From Vanilla planifolia (Eukaryota; Streptophyta; Magnoliopsida; Asparagales; Orchidaceae), in the NCBI GenBank assembly GCA_023846275.1, contig CM043877.1:17094607-17158606 (forward strand): a stretch of DNA of 64,000 nt, written 5' to 3'. The notes below the pieces were generated by a model. The model did not search any database. It was not told the DNA's origin and was given only the letters and a program-made list of their open reading frames with translations. Of the stretch, positions 1 to 13,687 are shown in pieces (position 1 is the first letter of the stretch; each line of letters opens with the position of its first letter). Both the position numbers and the translations under genes were made by a program.

Positions 1-1096
1 ACTAGTGGACAGCCAACCTCATTCAACTTACATATAAGTTGAGAGAAAGTTTTATAAATACCAAATTGCATCTACAGCTTGTAATATGGGATTAAAAATT
101 GGCCCTGTTCGCTTCCAAACTAAGATGAACCAGTGCCATCCGATTGTGCTTCTTCACGATCGAATGGTCTAGATTGCGCTTGCCTTTGTGAACAGTTTTC
201 TTTCATCTAGCCATTTATTCATAATGTTTGATCGAACGGCTGAGTTCCTCTCCGTCTTTGTGAAAAGTAACCCGATCATCATCACTGTTCATCTGGCTTT
301 CGAATTTAACTTTTAAGAACTTATCTCGCTGCAGTTAGATCTGGACCCTTTATCGGTGATTTCGGTTAGACGGTTCTTACTTTGTCGACTCAGAATCGGA
401 CGACAGCTATTCTTCGTCTTGCGTCACTTATAACGGCTAGCTTTCGAAAAAGTTGATTCTAGCTCTTAGGGGAGTTATTTTGGGAGTTTTTAATTTCAAC
501 TATAAATAGAGTTCATTTAAGATTATTGAATCAACTTGAAAAATTTCATAAGTGCCCAAGTGAAATTCAAAATCGTGAGCAATGAATTTTTACTTGCTTA
601 CAGGAAGGTTCTTTCAATCATTATTTCTTTTGCTTTTATCTACAATCTTTTTTGCATCATCTTGGTAACATCTATATCATTAATTTGTTGTGCAACTCTT
701 TTTTTTAAAGATTTAAATGTGTATGAGTTTTGTATGCGAAAATTTTGGAAATGTTTTGATTTTTTTGCATACCTAATTTTTGTAGATTTTTGTGTCTTAT
801 TGGAACTTTGGTTTGTATTTGGTTTACTCCAATTGGTTTTGGCAAAAGGGTCTGGTTAATGCAAGCCTGATCGGTGATCGAGAGTGGATGTAGACATGAG
901 TTTTGGCCAAATTACCCAAAAAATCTTTGTGCATTTCTTTCATTGATGTGCAATCTCATTTCATTGATAATTTTCTTAAAAAAAATTATTTTTAAACGTT
1001 AAAATTTTTCTCTAAAATTTTTTGAAATCAAATTTTTTTTAAACGCACAATTCACCCTTCCTTTCTTGTACGTTTTGTCTCCCATAATTTACAACA
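1..1096 (+). mobile_element. LTR fragment, probably Ty3/gypsy (right end of an LTR)
   Basis: A GC-richer stretch (about 60-460) carries degenerate units around GATCGAACGG, followed by a TATA box at 501-508 and a T-rich downstream part. The zone ending in TTTACAACA at about 1096 contains the string CACAATTCACCC, which also occurs close to the end of the 13688-15604 solo LTR when that is read on the minus strand. U3 sub-repeats, then TATA, then this terminal string is the same layout in both. The left end is not seen and may lie outside the window. No primer-binding site follows the right end, so it is a 3' or solo LTR. Family assignment is inference. Confidence 0.5.
501..508 (+). promoter_or_regulatory. 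TATA box of the LTR fragment
   Basis: TATAAATA lies in CAACTATAAATAGAG, downstream of GC-richer DNA and about 590 bp before the inferred LTR end. A TATA box in this place is usual for plant LTRs. Whether it is active is unknown. Confidence 0.45.
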
Positions 1097-1347
1097 GAAG
1101 TCATTCTTGAACTTTGCGACTTAATTAACGTAAGATTGAGCTCTTTATCACAGTAAGATAATTTTCTTAAAAAAAATTATTTTTAAATGTAAAAATTTTT
1201 CTCAAAAATTTTTTGAAATCAAATTTTTTTTAAACGCACAATTTACCATTCCTTTCTTGTACGTTTTGTCTCTCATAATTTACAACAGAAGCTATTCTTG
1301 AACTTTGCGACTTAATTAACGTAAGATTGAGCTCTTTATCACAGTAA
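966..1347. repeat. Two-copy tandem repeat, period about 191 bp
   Basis: Copy 1 starts GATAATTTTCTT at 966 and copy 2 starts with the same string at 1157; each ends near CTTTATCACAGTAA. They differ by a handful of bases. The unit contains the inferred LTR terminus (about 1096) plus about 60 bp of flank, so the duplication arose after the element had inserted. Confidence 0.9.
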
Positions 1348-2630
1348 AAAAATAATGAAATATTCTTAACTAAAAAACTTGATATTTTGTCTTCCTTCTA
1401 AAAAATCTCCATCCCAAGGCCATAAACAAAAATTGATTAATTGTTTTATTTTTGTCAAACTTTTTCTCTTTCAAAATTTCCATTCAAGGAACTTAAAACT
1501 CTAAAAATTAAGTAGAGTGAATGCCATAAACTTTCATTGTTGTAAACTACTACAAGGAATTACGAAGTGGTTAGCACGAGCAGGAGTTGGGAAGCATGAG
1601 TAGCTGGTAAAGAACTGAGCAACCTGTAGGAAGCCACCATGTTTTCTGGTAACAAAATAATTTATTAATTATTTATTATTTTATGGTTGAATTACTTATT
1701 TATGAAAAGTAGATGAAAAATCAATATGACAAGCAACACCACTGAAAGTTTGACATGAGCTTTTTGACAACAAACTTATTGGGGTAATATGGGTTTAGGG
1801 AACATAAGATTTTCAAATGAGAATGCTAACATGGTTCTAAAGCATGGCTTTTAGGTTAAAAAGTTTAACATGGTGTTAGCTTCTTAGAACTATTAGTAAG
1901 CTTTAAATTTTTTATGTGTTAGGATAACTGAGTTAAGTTACTTAGATGGTATCCTAATTCATTATTTTCTTAGTCTTTGCCCCTTATTTTTCTAACCCAT
2001 GACATGTACTTATGCCCTTAAGTTTAACAGTTGTCCATATTTTATAATTGTTTTGACAAGAATCCTTATCATATGATGGAGAAGTTTTGCTGAAGTAAGA
2101 CATAGTTTAGGTTTCATTTGTTGCAGTGTTGTAGATGGAAAAACATGGAAAACTGTTTTGAAAAACTGTTCTACTTACTATGGCATATGATATGTTGGTT
2201 ATCTGTCATTACTTGTGCTCATCTTTTCTTTTCAACATCATAGAGGTCAGTATCAGGTGATGTGGACCTTCTTTGTCAAATATTTTAGTTTTGATGTGAT
2301 GTATCCATATGTGCAATTAATAGGTGTTTCATGATGTTATTTTTAATGCATGACTGTATCCAAATTCTGAAAACTTATTCAATTCTATTACACCAAAATT
2401 ACTATCGATTGGGTCTCTAAACTAGAAAACCACAAGAAACAGCAAGCAGAATTTAAGCAATGAAACCATTGTAATCAGAATTAGAGAAGTGATTTCCTTT
2501 TTAACAGTTGGATTGTTAGATCATCACCTCATCTTAAAGATCTATCATCTTCCTTATCACTAACCACCATTGTTGTCGTAACACTTCTTCGCACAAACTC
2601 TTTCAACGAGCCATCAAGTTTAGTTGCAAT
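1348..2630. other. AT-rich spacer, no gene seen
   Basis: The plus strand is T-rich with many short T runs, somewhat like plant intron sequence, but I see no convincing exon, splice pair or protein motif. Confidence 0.5.
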
Positions 2631-2804
2631 CTAATGCTTTTACTTCTACTCAACAAGCAAAGAAAATGCATATGATGTATAGGAGAATATCTAAAAAAGT
2701 AACTCTACTTCTACTTCTAATGCTTTTACTTCTACTCAACAAGCAAAGAAAATGCATATGATGTATAGGAGAATATCTAAAAAAGTAACTCTACTTCTAC
2801 TTCT
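2631..2804. repeat. Two-copy tandem repeat, period 86 bp
   Basis: CTAATGCTTTTACTTC starts at 2631 and again at 2717. Through the whole unit, including CTACTTCTACTT at its end, the copies look identical by eye, which points to a recent duplication. Confidence 0.93.
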
Positions 2805-5800
2805 GAAAATTAATTTTGAAAGATGGTTAGGCAGATGATTATTTTTGTTTCAAAACCCATATGCAAAAGGTTGAGTTTATAAATGATATACGAAACAGAT
2901 CTTAAATCTATAGTATATTCCAGAGAAACTTTACCATATTATTCCAAACAAAAGTATCCATATGGAGATTTTGTTTCAAAACTTGTGTTAGTGATTTTAT
3001 CAATGGCAGATAAGTTTTGTTAACAATATTAAGACACATCCCAACTTTGTACCTTTTATCACAGTACATTAGCCACTTATTGCTTATTTTACTACAGCAC
3101 AATAGCATGCTTCTGTACTCAACCTCATCATGCTTTGGTTATGTTTGTTCATATGCTGTGAAAAGTTCTTTTTCTTCTTTGGCTTTAACATCAAAAGTAG
3201 AAAATTTACAAAACAATCTTCATAGCTTGTTTTTTTCATTCTACATAAAGTAACTTTTTCTTTTTTTTTCAAAATACCTTTTGAAAAGTTGCTTCTATTT
3301 GTTGGATTATGCTTGGCTATAAAAAAGTTTTTTTTAATTATTTTTAGAAAATGTTTATGAAAAATATGGTTTTGGAGAGAATTTTCCTCTGCAGTTATTT
3401 GGCATGTTGTAGTAAAAATGAAAAAAAGAAACATTTTTTGAAGAGTTGAATCAACATCTTTTGTTGATGTCTTTCATTTAAATTATTATAACAGAATTCA
3501 AAAGAAATGTCAAATTATTACTGTAAATTTAAAAGAAATCACAATTTATAAGGATATTTAAAATTATAAATTTGTTTTCTAAAAAATGAAAGTCATAGCC
3601 AGATCTTGTTTAATTCAAATAAGTAGTGTTTTAATCAAAATTTATCCATATTGTCAATGGTTTGCTAGATTCTATTTTTATCACCAATTATCAACTGTTG
3701 GGTTTTGGTGATAGCCATTTTTGTTAGCAATCCTCTTAGCTTAATCTTCAGTGGTCAATCAGCGACCTATAATCTGTCGCTACCTCAATTATCATCGATG
3801 TTTGGTTACGCATGCATTGTTGTTTGACTACAATCATTGAACACAAGCACCTCTGTTGCTACTAACATGAAAAAAAAATTAGAACATCATATTTTGAAAA
3901 GTTAAATTTTAAAATGAACAAGTTAAATAATATATTTTAGTTTATCATAATAAATATATTAAAATAAATAAGACAAAAACTGTAAATTTAAGCATTTAAT
4001 ACTTTATGAATTTGAAATTAACTTTAAAGTTTGAATTCTAATCAACCAAATGTATTGTTAAAATAAGAGCATCTATGTCCAAGGATTTTCTTTTTTGAAC
4101 AATAAGAATTAAGGGAATTTGTAACTATGTGAAATGATTGATTATCATTGAAAATGTATATTTTTAAGCATTTCATTAAATAGAGATTCAAGTTGGGCGT
4201 AAAATATTCTTAGATAGACACTTAACAATTCAAAGTTTTTTATAAAGAAGCAATATTAACTATGTAGTCAAAGTTTACACTTTGTCAACTTATAATATGA
4301 GATTAAATCTAGTTTACTTTATATTCAAATCTTTCTTTAGAGTTAGAATTCCATTCATATTGTCCAACACTTTCACATTTTACTCTAAAACCTTATGACT
4401 AACCAACTTGAATGTTGTGTTGAAATAAGATAATGTGCTCCTCCATGCCTTCCACAATGCACATGGATTACACTAATACTCCATCATAGATGGTCATACC
4501 ATGAGTCATGTGATGAAGTCTTGAGCTAAGCCTAGGGACTCTACAAAAATTTATTAATGTTTTTAATCATCATATATATCAAGAGTTATTCAATCACATG
4601 TAAACATTGCAAAAGTTTATTAGAGCTCTCAACATCCTTGTTACAAAACATCAAAGACCCATGGGAGGCATCCATCAGCTACATGAATTTTTTATCTTAG
4701 TTGAACTATTGGCTTTGATAACACTTGTTAAAGAAGTAATATTAAATAGAACCCAAGATGTGCTCAATATACTTTTTAGTGGATATTTATCAATTAAAAA
4801 AATTAAATATAGATTATATTTATTATATATTAAACATCTAATATTTTGCTCAACTTATAATGTAGGATTATACTAAATCTCATTTGTAAACCAAAAACAA
4901 TATTTGTAAATTTTAGTTGCAATTGTAAGATAATCTTTTTTGTAAGATAATGAAGAAGTTTAGGGGTGGTTTAGTGTAGTCATTGTTGAAGATTAAATTG
5001 AGTAATATACAATTTCGTTCGAAAAGTTATGATGTCAAGTTTTATTAAAAAGTCGTGTCTTGTAAATATATTGTTGATAAGAGCTTCAAGAAATGATTAA
5101 CGTTGTAAAATAATTCACATACCATGCAAACCCGTAAAAAATTTAAGGTCCTAGTTTATATCAAGAGATATTTTACCTTGTTAGCATTCCTTGTGAGAAT
5201 GTATGATGTTTGGATGGACTTAACACTTGTCTAATACGTTTTGCCAAAATATATGATGTCTAATTAAGTGGGTCAAGCGAGAATTTTCATGGTGACTTAA
5301 TCAGGATATACCCCTAGTGATGGTCTCATGACCACAAGATTGATGAAAGAATTAAACCTCTTGGGAATGTTAATGGCCTATTGAGTGAGATTTTGGATAT
5401 ATGTAGGGACCAAATAAATTAAAGAGGATAGAAAGACAATAGAGTGGTTTCCCTAAAATTGGAGGGAACCACAATAATTGCTTTAAAGTGCCCTCTTAAT
5501 CTCTTTGAAATACAAAAGAGTTGAAAGTTCATAGCTCAAAAAAGATCCCCATTCTCATAAATGCAAAATCCTTGTTAACATATGTTGCAAGTCTTCATTG
5601 GAGGGGCAAACATGAGTTTCAAAGGCTCAATTCCTAATCCATTAAATTCATCTGCCTTTGTTGGTAATTTCTATCTTATGGTTTTTTCAATTTATCATCT
5701 AATCAAATTCTCTTCAAATTTGCTCGATCTCTTCCACAACCATCATTTTAAAGTTTGTTGAAGGCCTAAGCATCATGAATCATAGGTGAAATAACAAACA

Positions 5801-8190
5801 CAAACCGATAACTTGCAGGTTTTGAAAAACCATGTCTCAAGTATTCAAACACAGGGTCTAGTTGTGTGATCTTTCCTATGCTATGTTTGGTTGTTGCATT
5901 TTTCATCGCATTTTGATTTTTTTGAAACATAGTCGCAGCCAGTGACAGGTTGATGTTTGAAAGCATAATTGGAACAACTGATGAGGTAATTTAATGCTAT
6001 TCTTTGATGCAAAGGGACTCCTTTCATTTACTTCTTTTGAGAAACCTTGTGCTCCCATGGCCTTTTGGAAAAGGAATTCCTGTTATTCCATTCTGTTTTG
6101 TGAACACTTGTGTTCTTGCATTTCTTATGGATCCTGATCATTTGGGCATTCTAAAACACAGTTGTGTTGATTTGTATCCAATAACAAAGGCAGGAGTTTT
6201 GTTTTTTGCTATGTTTAGCATCATGGTTTTGTTCCCATACATAAAGGCTTAGCTTGCTTTAATGTTGTATCGAATAGATCCTTTCTTGTCGATTTCACCA
6301 AGAATGTGAACGAAGAGACATCAATGCAATTTTATTATTTCTTTGGGCCTTGATAAACAATATTTTGTTACTATAAAGTCACACTTTGTTTTGTTATTTT
6401 TAGAATATTTTTGATGTATTTTTACAATATCTACGTACATTTGAATTTTTTGGAGTCGACTTTGATAAATTCATCGAACTAACTAACCTCAGGATTGGAG
6501 TTTTATCAATTGATGCGACCTCAAGTTGAAGACAATTGTGACTTCTTGAAGTTTTGTATAGTATTTTAGAACTATTTTTAGTTGTTAGAAACTAGTATTA
6601 TCAATCCCAAATGGTTACATGATTTTTGATATCTTGACATGCTTCTATCATGTTTTGATGGTTATTTCTTTTTGTATCATATTTGTTTTGTATTGTTGCA
6701 TAGAGCCAAATGTATATAAGACTTAATCATACATCACATGTGCTTAAATCATTCTCATGTTGTTTAAGAGCTATATAAACATTTAACGTGTTGGAAAAAG
6801 AGCATAAAAGAGTGGTTTTATTATAAAAATTTCCAATCTCAAGTGTAAGTAATAAAAATGATAAAAGTTTTTTTAAGATTCTTGATAATAATTGCTCTTA
6901 GACTCTTGTTTTAAAACTCTTGTTAATTTTAAATTTTTTTATATAAAAAATTTTATAAAATAAATATATAAAAAAATTTAGATTATTTGATTTAAAATTA
7001 GATTTACATATATTCTTAACCAAAAGATCAAGATTGCATCATCAAACATTTTTTTCATGAATAAAACCTCACATATTGACTTGAAGGAGCTTACATATAT
7101 CAAGCTTGATGGCCCCACAAATTGTTGGCATTGGTGAGCCTTACATTGAGATAGATTATCTTATAATATTAACTCAAATGAGTTTATGAGTTGAGTCAAA
7201 GAACCTTATAATCATCAAGCCAAAGGATTTTGCAAAGTGGTCAAAATACCAAATAAAGAATTAAAAAGAAAGTCAAATAAAGCTTCATAATGGGATATAA
7301 AGAACAAATAAAACTCATAGTACAAATTCTTATAATCCAATAATAAGATTAAGATGTATATTAAATTAATAGAAAATAATTTAAAGATGATTTTTAACTT
7401 AGTTTAAAACAATTCCTTGAAAAAAGTTTGAGAAAAGATATTTGTAAATCTTTCTCGCTTTGGTATAAATGTTTTCTAAATGGTTTGTAATTGATTATTA
7501 ATTTTTTCTTTAAATTTGGGTATATTTTATAACTTTCTAAGATGACTTTCAATAGCTCTAGATATTTTTATAACTATCTAATGATTATTTAAAAAAAATT
7601 AGATTTTAATCAAATCAATTATTACTCACATAAATGAATTAAATATATTATACATCAAAGACAATAGATTATAAATCAATTATTAAATATACTAATCATA
7701 TTATATGTAAAATATTCATGTATTATACATAATTATTAGATATTTAAAACTAATTAAACTAAATGCATTTTGTATTAAAAATTAGCATATCATATGTAAT
7801 CATCGGGTTTTGGAAACTACATTAAGCACTTTGTTTATCCCCCACTTGTGATAACCCCAACTATGCCTTTTTAGAATTGGTGTTACTAATTTTCTTTTTT
7901 ACAATGGAACCGTCACAATTATCTTTTCAAATCTTTAAAATCAAAGAGAAAGAAAATTTAAACATTTAAGAAATCTTTCTAAACATTTTTACAATAATGT
8001 GGAAACAAATAAAACCAACTTTTATATAAATGTTGTAAACCATTAGTTTTCATATTTTTTTAAAAAATAACATATTTCATATCACATCAATTAATAAAAA
8101 TTTTATTACATGTCCTTTTAATCAAATAAAATAAAATTATAATTTGACATATCTGATGGCAAATATAGTATCTTTTGTCATGCTTTCATG
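2805..8190. other. Long AT-rich spacer, no supported gene
   Basis: Open frames here are short (under 120 codons), overlap each other on both strands, and show no domain I recognise. One at 6004-6252 (82 codons, plus) and one at 5766-5966 (minus) are hydrophobic and have no splice or promoter context. Around 7080-7330 a weak resemblance to a copia gag N-terminus (IKLDGPTN near 7100) is possible but too decayed to call. Confidence 0.45.
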
Positions 8191-8199
8191 GCTAACTCT

Positions 8200-8595
8200 A
8201 TGAAGAAGCAAAAAGTAAAAAAAATGCCAAAAATTATGCCCTATAATATCTATCGAATGCATTGTGTAGAGAACTTGCTTATGCGAGAATAAAGCGATTC
8301 TAGCATGGATTTAGCACTACTCACCAGGAACACCTGGGAACTTCACCAACCTTCTCTTTCTCGAAGAAATCAATTGGAGATCAAGCTTTGCTTGAACCCA
8401 AAGATTTTGCCTCACCATCGAAGGTCCTTCGTGGCCTTAGCCATACCCAGTTTGGGCTTAGAAATCTTGCTTTCATTGCTACCAAGCTCTCTTTTCTTTT
8501 GTTTGAAATTCCTCTTCTTATTCTCTAAGATTTGGCATATCATCTTCACCATTAAAGCAATTTCTCTATTTTCTTGAATCTTGTCAATTGTGAAA

Positions 8596-8647
<52 letters not shown>

Positions 8648-9333
8648 GAGAATTTTCTCCTCACTGACACCTCTAGCATGTCTCAAGAGCTTTCTTATGC
8701 CTTCATATGATTCACCCATGCCTCAAGCACTTGTCCACATTGCTCAAAAGGAACCTAAATTGCTTGTACTACCCAAATCTCCAGGAAGCCACTTGTTTGC
8801 ACCCTCGATGCACTAATGATCACCCCACTCATTGCATCATGCTCACACATTATGCTTAACCAAGCTCCCTCACCTGGTTGTACCACCCAACCCATGATTT
8901 GTCTCTAGTTCATGCCTGATTGCTTAGAATTTCTCCAACACACATCAAATTATGTCGAACAAGACTAGATTCAACCAAATTGGCTTAGATTGAGCTGAAT
9001 TCTACCAAATTGAACTAGACCAAGCTTAATCATGCTGAAGCGCATTGAACCAGTCCAAGCTAAGCTGAACTATAAAAAACATGCTAAAGTGGCCCAAACC
9101 ATGCCAAATTGCACCATTTCACTCTAAGAACTTGTCTAAGCATCAAATCCTTACAATAAAGCTTATCCCAATCAAATTGTTCTTTCTTGATTTTTTTTTA
9201 CTTTAACAAAGTTGCTTAGAGGGTTCAACAAGGAGCTCAAAGACATAACATTACTTACCATATTAGTTTCCTTGCTCTTGTCATGAGTAAGATTTTGTTT
9301 AAATTCTTGAAATATTTTTCTTTCATCAAAATA
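8200..9333 (+). repeat. Left LTR of the Tat-type element
   Basis: Shares long blocks with 17990-18636: ATGGATTTAGCACTACTCA against ATGGATTTGGCACTACTCA, the block around TTTTGCCTCACCA, and the block around CAACAAGGAGCTCA near the right end. Its end at about 9333 is placed by the primer-site-like sequence that follows. The start is uncertain by tens of bases. It includes a CT microsatellite. Confidence 0.65.
8601..8644 (+). repeat. (CT)22 microsatellite
   Basis: An uninterrupted CT dinucleotide run inside the left LTR. The corresponding part of the right LTR lacks it, so it expanded after insertion. The small open frame across it (8574-8816) is an artefact of the repeat. Confidence 0.97.
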
Positions 9334-9899
9334 TTTTGACATTGTTTGTTGAAATAAACAAGTAAGATAAAATGAAAAACTAAAAGGAAGCTACATTCAT
9401 TTCTTAAAAAAAAAGTGTTTGACAACAATGGCCAAGAGGTAATAGAGATTTCCACACCTTTATCTCGAATCTTACAAATTTCAAAACCTTTTTCATTATT
9501 TGTTGGAGAATAAATCAAAGTTAGTTTGGCCACATTATCAAGGAAAAATGTGCCAAATATGCCAAGCACATCTCCTTCCAACAAAAAGACACTCGAGGCC
9601 CTACCCACTACACCTAAGTCCTCATTACATCACATTTACGTCCAAAAATCTCCTGATACACACCCCTTTGCAACATCCTAATAATCCCTTGATTCCTTAT
9701 GGTGCAAGCCCCTCAAGCTCACACCTAACTAATGCCCTCTTATATCCTTGACTTGATCTCGAAATGTCACAAGCACCTGTTTTTAATACACCTCAAGAAC
9801 ATTGTTGCCTTGATAAGGAGCAACATTAATTCTAGCGATATGAGAATAACAAACATATCATCGTGGAAGTTTCTCTACTCACTAAAGACTTCTTTCAAC

Positions 9900-11400
9900 A
9901 CCCTTACCTTTTAAACTTTGACAACATAACTCTAACTTTTGTTATAGTAACTCAGATCCCATAAGTTTTTTTAATAGAATTTTAAGACAATTTTCTCTTT
10001 TCATCTTATGACTAAGCCCATTAAATGAAATTAAAGATGATGTCTTATAGTGGTTTTGAAAATTGTCCCTTAAATTGATTTCTTCATTTAACCAACTTAA
10101 GAGGTTATTCATGACATCTTTCGCTGGTTGTGACAGGCCCAAAAGGTTTTTTGAGTTTTTTCTCGATCTAAAGTAGCATCATTCTAAACCACTTTGAACC
10201 TTCCTCTAACACTTTAAAGAAGCCCTTAAAGAAATAGATTAAGAAAACTCTCGACTTACTTGGGCAGCCCTTATTAGGTCTCTTCAATTAGGAATTTCCA
10301 AGAACATCTAATTAGATATTTGTTAAGATTTTTATAAGAAACCTTCAATAGGATCATTTGTTTCATCAATGAGTTTTCTTTAGTTCTATCTGACATATTG
10401 AAAGGGAAGGCATCGTGCCTCCAAGGCCTCTTGATCAAGAACAGAAAAGGTTGAGAGATAATAAAGATTACTCTTAGAGGGTTCCTTAGGACCATCACCT
10501 TCGGGGATACCAAACTTAGCATTTTAGTACCTTCTTAAGCACACCACCCAAAGAAAATTTTGACAGCTATTAAAAAAGATTAGCTGTATCAAATATCAAG
10601 ACCACTCTTAAGGAATAATTAAGACAACAAAATTTTACATACATCACAAACACCATGGTCACACAACTTTTGAGTGCAAGGCTCTCAAGAAAATAATTGT
10701 AAGGTTATTGAAGACGACCTCAAGGAATGCTAGGTAAAAATTTTTAAATCTAATTCTACCTCTAATAAACTTACAAGGCCAAGTATTATTGATAAGCCAC
10801 AAACTAGGAAGGATGACCAAACTCTTCAATTGGGTCCATGTCATCACAAGATGGAGATAATCTTATTCTAAAAGCTCTACCCTAAAATCACTTTGGGTGA
10901 ACCATGGTCACCAATACGACAAGTTAGCAAGAGTAATCATTTCCAATATCCTACAAGCCCAAAGATATATCATCTCTTTGCAATCCTATGATAATGTTAT
11001 AATAATCTCATGGAAAATTATCAATGTTGAAGCTCTTCATATACTCATTAACTTTAGGGGTTCAATTGATGTATCTTTCTTGAACACTTTCAACAAAATT
11101 GGTATTAGTAAAAACCTTATTCTTCTAGTTATATAACCGCTTGTAGATTTCTCTGAAAAATCTTTAAAGGAAAAATGAATTATCACATTACTATTATCAA
11201 TGAGGAACTCTTTTGGCTCAGCCATGCATATGATTGATTTCATTGTCATTGCCATTTCTTTTGCCTACAAAGCTATACTTGTGATACTAGTAATGAACAC
11301 TTTTAGAATGGTGGTCTCGATGCCACACTTATGCATTAAATTTAATATCTCGTCAAGGGTGGTCTGAGTGCAAAAGAACCTTCTACGATTAAGTCGATGC
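9900..11400 (+). pseudogene. gag-protease remnant of the Tat-type element
   Basis: Short stretches match the family: a gag core around 10080-10260, the zinc-knuckle-like motif HKHHGHTTFECKALK near 10640-10690, and an aspartic-protease-like block around 11020-11270 (ILINFRGSIDVSFLNTFNKIG, then a segment ending in MHMIDFIVIAISFAYKAIL). Gag packages element RNA; the protease matures the polyprotein. It is broken in many places. A homologous gag segment occurs at about 34460-36050. Confidence 0.65.
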
Positions 11401-12649
11401 TATCTAAACATAATGAAAACAATATTTTAGCCAAACATTAAGCTCCTAAGTAGAGAAATAGTTAACTTTATCTCTTCTTTTCTCTTAATCTTTTTTATTT
11501 AACCAAGCTTGTAATTGTTTATACTGATGAAAACAAAAAAAGGGTGTCCACCCTTAAGTTTTTAGCTAAATATGTTGATGTTTTGGCATGAAAGCCTTCA
11601 GATATACAAAAAGATAAACCTCTCAATTGTCTAACAATCCTTTTATATAGATTTGAAGTCCCAACTATCTAGTAAAAGAAACAAGTATTTAGCATTGAGA
11701 AGCAAAGTCAATAAGGAAGCATCTGAAGTCTTCAAAACTAATTTTATTTTACTGGTTTGTTCTCTCAAATAGATAGTGATTGTGATACTCATAAAGAAAT
11801 GTAATGACAAATGACATATGTGCTTTGACTATGCCAATCTTAACCATGTCAACCCAAAGGACTTATATTCTTTGTTTTTAATTAACAAACATGTGGATTT
11901 AGCTATTGGCTTTAGATGTTTCATCTTTTTATATATCATCACTAAATTAAAATGACAAAAAAAGATGAAAAAAAATGGCACTCATTATCGACTTTGAGAC
12001 ATTTTGTTACAAATTCATGCTCTTTAAACTCAAGAATGTCATGGCAACTTATTAAACGATGATTAACATCATTTTTTAGAATAAAAAAGTAAGAATCTTA
12101 AGGCTTATGTGGATAACCTTGTAATAAAAAATACTTCCTTTGAGCCAACAATGTTTTAACATAATAAGACCAGAATATCAACTTTGTTATCTTGATGTGA
12201 AACTAAGAAAAAGTTGATGAGCCTATGACACTCAGTACTAAAGTGGGTAAGAAGTGAGCATTAGATGATATCCTGAGAGAAAGGAATCACTAAAGTAAAA
12301 AAAACAACTCTTTATTGGCTTTTAAATGGAAGAGTATAGATATGAATAGTTTTAATAAGATATGGAGGAAAGTTCTTGGTATTTTTATGAGAAATTATAA
12401 TCTTAAGGTGTAGAAGATCCTTTTTAAGGGCAAAACTCACTTTGAGCATATGAATTCAAAGGGACAATACCTTGATATAATGATATCAAATTACATGGCA
12501 TCTCATAGATTTTACATACTATTGGGTTTCAACCAGTGATTCATGTCAAATAAAAGTAATACTCTAACCACTAGGTTAAGTAGGTCATTTATCACCACAA
12601 ATAAGGTCTTTATCAACTCGATGGATTAAATGTAAAATATGTCTCTTAA

Positions 12650-13682
12650 AATTTTTTAGAGATGTCAAAAATTTAATCTCAAGTTCAACCCTTTAAAATA
12701 CACTTTCAATATATCTTTAAAAAAATTTCTTGGCTACATGGTATTGAAGGAGGGAATCCAACCAAATCTGAATAAGATAAAAAAATCTCTTAAACATGCT
12801 TTCTCTAAAAATTCCAAAGGAAGTCTAATGCCCATAAGGCTCAATTGTTTCATCTCCAAGTTAGTAGAGAAGGCTCAGTCATTCTTTCAAACTTTTTACT
12901 ATAATGTTATGTTAATATGTATAGAGAATTATAAAAATACCTTTTAGGAGCTCAAGCCTTATATATCTTACACCCTAATTTTAGTACTCCAATGCCTAGA
13001 GAACCATTGTTCATCTTCATGGGAGGCTTTAGCTTTGTTGACAACTTTGTATTAATCTGAAATGAAAAAGATACATAGCATCCCATGTATTATGTCTCGC
13101 ATTCCAAAAGATGCAAAAATGAGATATTCTTCTCTATAAAAGGTATTTCTAACTCTCCTAATGTCTGCTTGACAAATACAATAGTACTTCTAATCCTACA
13201 ACATCAATGTTGTCACAAACAAACTCCTAAAGTGCATTCTCTTGTCAATAGAAGTCTTAAGGAGATTGTAGAAATGAGTAATTTAGCTAAATGAATTTAA
13301 GATTGATTTCATGCCTTAATCTTCTCTTAAATTTCAAGATCTTATTGATTTTCTATTTGAAGGATTTTCCTTCGAAATAAAACCAAACCTCCATTATTAG
13401 ACACCTAGAAGCTATATGTGGATGGGGCATTAGGATAATGTTCATGTGAGATTTATTTTGTTCTACTAAGATCATAAGAGATTAAGTTAAAAGGAGATAT
13501 CATAATTAATTTTTTAATCACTAATAATCAAGCTAAATATAAAAGATTTAATAATTGAATTAAAAATTTCTTTGGGATTGTGAGTCCAAAACCAATTGAT
13601 TTGTAGTGACTCACAACTAGTTGTTAGCAAAGTTAATGGCTCATTTGAAATTAGGAACCCTCAAGGCATATAGGGTAATGAT
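12650..13682 (+). pseudogene. RT and RNase H remnant of the Tat-type element
   Basis: Near 12690-12950 the translation contains KKFLGYMVLKEGIQPN, the conserved Ty3/gypsy RT C-terminal motif (normally FLG-MVS-RGIE-NP). Near 13415-13560, LYVDGA and a later TNNQAKYK match RNase H motifs (YVDGS, TNNEAEYE). Broken and non-functional. The solo LTR interrupts the element just downstream. Confidence 0.65.
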
Positions 13683-13687
13683 GCAGG
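13683..13687 (+). repeat. Target-site duplication GCAGG, left copy
   Basis: GCAGG directly precedes TGAAGTG at 13688, and the same five bases follow the other end at 15605-15609. Five bases is the usual target duplication for LTR retrotransposons. Confidence 0.85.

Noticed and set aside
6004-6252. 82-codon ORF that looks like a small membrane protein
   Set aside because: Isolated, T-rich, without family resemblance; probably chance.
7080-7330. Possible copia gag N-terminus
   Set aside because: Only one short match (IKLDGPTN) and no neighbouring domains or LTR; too weak to annotate.
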